Assembly: GCA_020355105.1 (NCBI GenBank)
Contig: CP070658.1
Location: 1,979,745 to 1,986,681, forward strand
DNA: 6,937 bases
Origin: Candidatus Thorarchaeota archaeon
GTDB lineage: Archaea > Asgardarchaeota > Thorarchaeia > Thorarchaeales > Thorarchaeaceae
Direction: 5' to 3'
The position numbers and the translations under genes are program-made. Shown here in pieces: positions 5,023 through 6,937 of this stretch (positions within the stretch are counted from its first letter, which is position 1; every line of letters starts with the position of its first letter). The notes below the pieces were generated by a model. It did no database searches. It saw only the letters and a list, made by a program, of their open reading frames with translations, and was not told the origin of the DNA.

Positions 5023-5325
5023 CTAACCAAAGAGACTTCCAAGTCCAGCTACGTCTTCCTCTTCCTTCTCTTCTTCTTCTTCCTTCTTCTCCTCAGCAGC
5101 AGGTGCTGCCTCAGCTGCGCCACCAGGAGCTGCAGCAACTGCCATAGGCATTGATGAGCTCTTCAAGGCCTCGTCGATGTCAACGTCCTGCAAGGCCGCA
5201 AGAAGTGCCTTGATTCTGCCTTTGTCGGCTGTCACACCGGCTGCGGTGAGAACGTCCTCCATCTTCTTGGCGGTGAGTTTCTGGCCTGCCTTGTGGAGCA
5301 GAAGTGCCGAATATACGTACTCCAT
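5023..5325 (-). CDS. rpl12: Archaeal ribosomal protein L12 (P1-type stalk protein)
   Basis: The 100-residue protein is the usual archaeal length. It forms the mobile lateral stalk of the 50S subunit, dimerises through its N-terminal helices, binds L10, and recruits translation GTPases with its C-terminal tail. The N-terminus MEYVYSALLLHKAGQKLTAK and the following MEDVLTAAGVTADKGRIKALLAAL (about 22-45) are typical of aL12/P1. They are followed by an Ala/Gly/Pro hinge (about 60-77), a Glu/Lys run (about 78-91) and the tail VAGLGSLFG. The homopurine coding strand at 5054-5095 comes from the acidic run. The ribosome-binding sequence GAGGT (5338-5334) lies 8 nt before the ATG. The gene follows L10 by 21 nt, and a stem-loop with T5 follows it. 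The tail closely repeats the end of L10. Confidence 0.97.
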   Translation of the reverse strand: MEYVYSALLLHKAGQKLTAKKMEDVLTAAGVTADKGRIKALLAALQDVDIDEALKSSSMPMAVAAAPGGAAEAAPAAEEKKEEEEEKEEEDVAGLGSLFG

Positions 5326-5346
5326 TCCTATCTACCTCGCTAGTTC

Positions 5347-6372
5347 TTATCCAAACAGGCCACCGAGGCCTGCAACTGCTTCATCATCCTCGTCATCCTC
5401 TTCAGGTTCATCTTGCTTCTCAGGTGCTTCTGTGGTCGGAGCCACTGGAGCAGCTGCTGCAACAGACCGGACCTGGCTGAGAACATCCGAGGGTATTGCT
5501 TCTGGGTCCTTCTCAGAAATCGCCGCTGCGAGAGCGTAGGCTTCCGAGTTTGCCCTTGCCAAGAAATCTTCGAGCAAATCCGGCTCAAAGAAACTAATAT
5601 CGAGAGCTAGGCTTCTGGCCTCGACATTCGCCTTGACAATTATCATCGTAATCGTTTCTTCCGTAGGGATGCCTGTGTTGACTGAGAGATTCACTGCATA
5701 TTGATGACCCAAGAGGACTTCTTGGAGCATCCCTTCCAAGTCTATCTCAAGACTATCTGCTGTTATCACAGATCCGTCAGCGAAGGCTGCGATAAGCCTT
5801 AGTTGAAGTTCCATTGGCTCGATTCCTAGCCTGGTTAGCATCTGAGCCATCGCATTGGAAATCATGTTTCCAGCTTTCACAGCAACAGTATCCTCAGTGA
5901 TGTGAATAACACCCCCTCTTACCCGTGAAGGAATCTTGAGCCCGGCGAGTTCACTGATGAAGGGGCCTGGGGCAACGCCGGTATTCATTGCTGGGATGAG
6001 GATATCCTTCAGTGCTATCTGACCACCCTTGGCAGGAGCTGCTGCCTTGTTCTCCCTCAGGAACTTCGTCAGCACATATGGGTCTTGGTCACTGAACATG
6101 AAGGCCACTGGACCTGAAACATACTCAGACAGCTGCTTGATGCCCTTCTTCTTGGCAGACTCGAGGGCCCTTATCATGATGGTGTTACGTGCCATCTTGA
6201 TTACAGCGGAGCCCCTAAGGCTCTCCCTAATCCCTGCAAGCTGCTTTGCACCGACACCTTCCACATTCACCAGCCCCACCATTTCGCTCTCTGCAATCTT
6301 TGAGGCCAGTTCTTCCACGGCATCAATCTTCCACTGTGGAATAGTCTTCTCATAAACTGACGTTTCAATCAC
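5347..6372 (-). CDS. rpl10: Archaeal ribosomal protein L10 (P0 homologue)
   Basis: The 341-residue protein anchors the L12 dimers to 23S rRNA and, with them, builds the GTPase-activating stalk. The N-terminal domain (1-110, with WKIDAVEELA, IKMARNTIMIRAL and VSGPVAFMFS) is the rRNA-binding L10 fold. The archaeal/eukaryal insertion spans about 111-190 (PAKGGQIALKDILIPA and GPFISELAGLKIPSRV). The long helical spine at about 213-290 (MLQEVLLGHQYAVNLSVNTG onward) is where L12 dimers dock. An Ala/Pro hinge and an acidic tail end in VAGLGGLFG, the factor-binding end shared with L12. It starts at GTG 6372, overlapping the L1 stop as GTGA. GAGAGGTGATT, a good anti-Shine-Dalgarno match, overlaps this start instead of preceding it, so translation is probably coupled to L1. 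Confidence 0.97.
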   Translation of the reverse strand: MIETSVYEKTIPQWKIDAVEELASKIAESEMVGLVNVEGVGAKQLAGIRESLRGSAVIKMARNTIMIRALESAKKKGIKQLSEYVSGPVAFMFSDQDPYVLTKFLRENKAAAPAKGGQIALKDILIPAMNTGVAPGPFISELAGLKIPSRVRGGVIHITEDTVAVKAGNMISNAMAQMLTRLGIEPMELQLRLIAAFADGSVITADSLEIDLEGMLQEVLLGHQYAVNLSVNTGIPTEETITMIIVKANVEARSLALDISFFEPDLLEDFLARANSEAYALAAAISEKDPEAIPSDVLSQVRSVAAAAPVAPTTEAPEKQDEPEEDDEDDEAVAGLGGLFG

Positions 6373-6937
6373 CTCTCGATGGGAACCGATATTGAAGGAC
6401 CCATTGTACTCTTGACCATAACATTCCCCACGCGGTCCAACAAGCCTTTGCTATCTACGAAGTTGAGGACTGTAAGAATGTTGTCAGCAATCTCTCTGTC
6501 ACCCATCCTAACATGACCCACCTTGACATGGAATGTTGGTGTGTTCCTCATTCTTACGCGGACAGTCCTTTGATACTGCTCGATAGCGGTGGTGAGGTCA
6601 GCTTGAGGTGGAAATGGTCTTGGCATCTTTCCCCTGGGTCCAAGTGCTTGGCCCAAGTAGCGACCGACAAGTGGCATCGCATCGACTGCTGCTATGAAGA
6701 AGTCGAAACCCTTGGCAAGTGCCTTTCGTTCCTTCTTCTCTTCGCTCAGTTTCGGAATCTCTTCCTTTGGCACGACCCTCTGCACACCTGCGGCAACAGC
6801 ATTCTCGGCAAATTCACCATCTCCGAAAGCGCAGACTTTCGTAGCGGGATACAGGGTATTTGGAAGCACGAGTTCTTGGTTCAGGCGGTTCTCAGGTTTG
6901 GTCACATCTAGTTCCTTCTTCCTGAAATTGACCGCCA
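6369..6937 (-). CDS. rpl1: Ribosomal protein L1, 5' end outside window
   Basis: The frame is open to the right edge and shows 189 codons plus stop. Archaeal L1 has about 210-220 residues, so roughly 25-30 N-terminal residues are missing. L1 forms the mobile stalk beside the E site that helps move deacylated tRNA. In several archaea and bacteria it also represses its own mRNA. AVNFRKKELDVTKPENRLNQ (first visible residues) and ELVLP match the usual N-terminal segment, so the GTG at 6905 is internal and not a start. GRYLGQALGPRGKMPRPFPP is the L1 signature. FHVKVGHVRMGDREIADNI and VKSTMGPSISVPIER form the C-terminal RNA-binding half. The last codon overlaps the L10 GTG. The autoregulatory site, if present, would be near the 5' end and is not visible. 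Confidence 0.96.
   Translation of the reverse strand, partial: AVNFRKKELDVTKPENRLNQELVLPNTLYPATKVCAFGDGEFAENAVAAGVQRVVPKEEIPKLSEEKKERKALAKGFDFFIAAVDAMPLVGRYLGQALGPRGKMPRPFPPQADLTTAIEQYQRTVRVRMRNTPTFHVKVGHVRMGDREIADNILTVLNFVDSKGLLDRVGNVMVKSTMGPSISVPIER

Noticed and set aside
5054..5095. Long pyrimidine tract that could suggest triplex-forming or repeat DNA
   Set aside because: It is the coding sequence for the Glu/Lys-rich acidic tail of L12; codon composition explains it fully.
5177..5539. Plus-strand open frame with a serine-rich stretch opposite L10 and L12
   Set aside because: It is an antisense shadow of two well-supported ribosomal genes; the Ser run mirrors their acidic tails.

Overview
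This 6.9 kb window comes from an archaeal chromosome. The evidence is an aL1-aL10-aL12 ribosomal stalk cluster in which both L10 and L12 end in the archaeal acidic tail closing with GLGxLFG, a tRNA-Arg gene with an insertion that fits an archaeal tRNA intron, TATA-type promoters placed 26-28 bp upstream of start codons, and a COG1031-type radical SAM protein. The moderate GC content and gene content would suit an Asgard lineage such as Thorarchaeota, but nothing in the window proves a lineage. I see no mobile element, CRISPR array, toxin-antitoxin pair or defence island.

Plus strand, 1-2062: the 3' end of a thiamine-monophosphate kinase gene (thiL) overlaps, or nearly abuts, a complete radical SAM gene. 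That protein has an N-terminal cobalamin-binding-like region, an unusual CX7CX2C cluster motif and a C-terminal helix-hairpin-helix. The pair looks co-transcribed. The radical SAM gene stops 5 nt short of the 3' end of a convergent tRNA-Arg(UCU) gene.

Minus strand, 2068-4893: this is a run of separate transcription units, read from right to left. They are a class II-type histone deacetylase/acetylpolyamine amidohydrolase-fold enzyme, an 85-residue two-helix membrane protein, a long TspO/MBR-like membrane protein, a small FMN-binding-split-barrel (pyridoxamine phosphate oxidase-like) protein, and the tRNA. Several of these units have a TATA-like box about 27 bp before the start codon and no Shine-Dalgarno sequence, which suggests leaderless mRNAs.

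Minus strand, 4941-6937: the ribosomal L1 (5' end outside the window), L10 and L12 genes form a tight operon with a GTGA overlap and then a 21-nt gap. A long stem-loop followed by a T5 tract lies after L12. L1 binds the L1 stalk region of 23S rRNA. L10 carries the L12 dimers that form the factor-recruiting lateral stalk.

The most notable finding is the 31-32 nt insertion in the D-loop of tRNA-Arg(UCU), read here as a non-canonical intron with a relaxed splicing motif. Next come a perfect 11-bp-arm palindrome at 2794-2816, a cluster of four consecutive hairpins at 3701-3779, and the non-standard radical SAM cysteine spacing.
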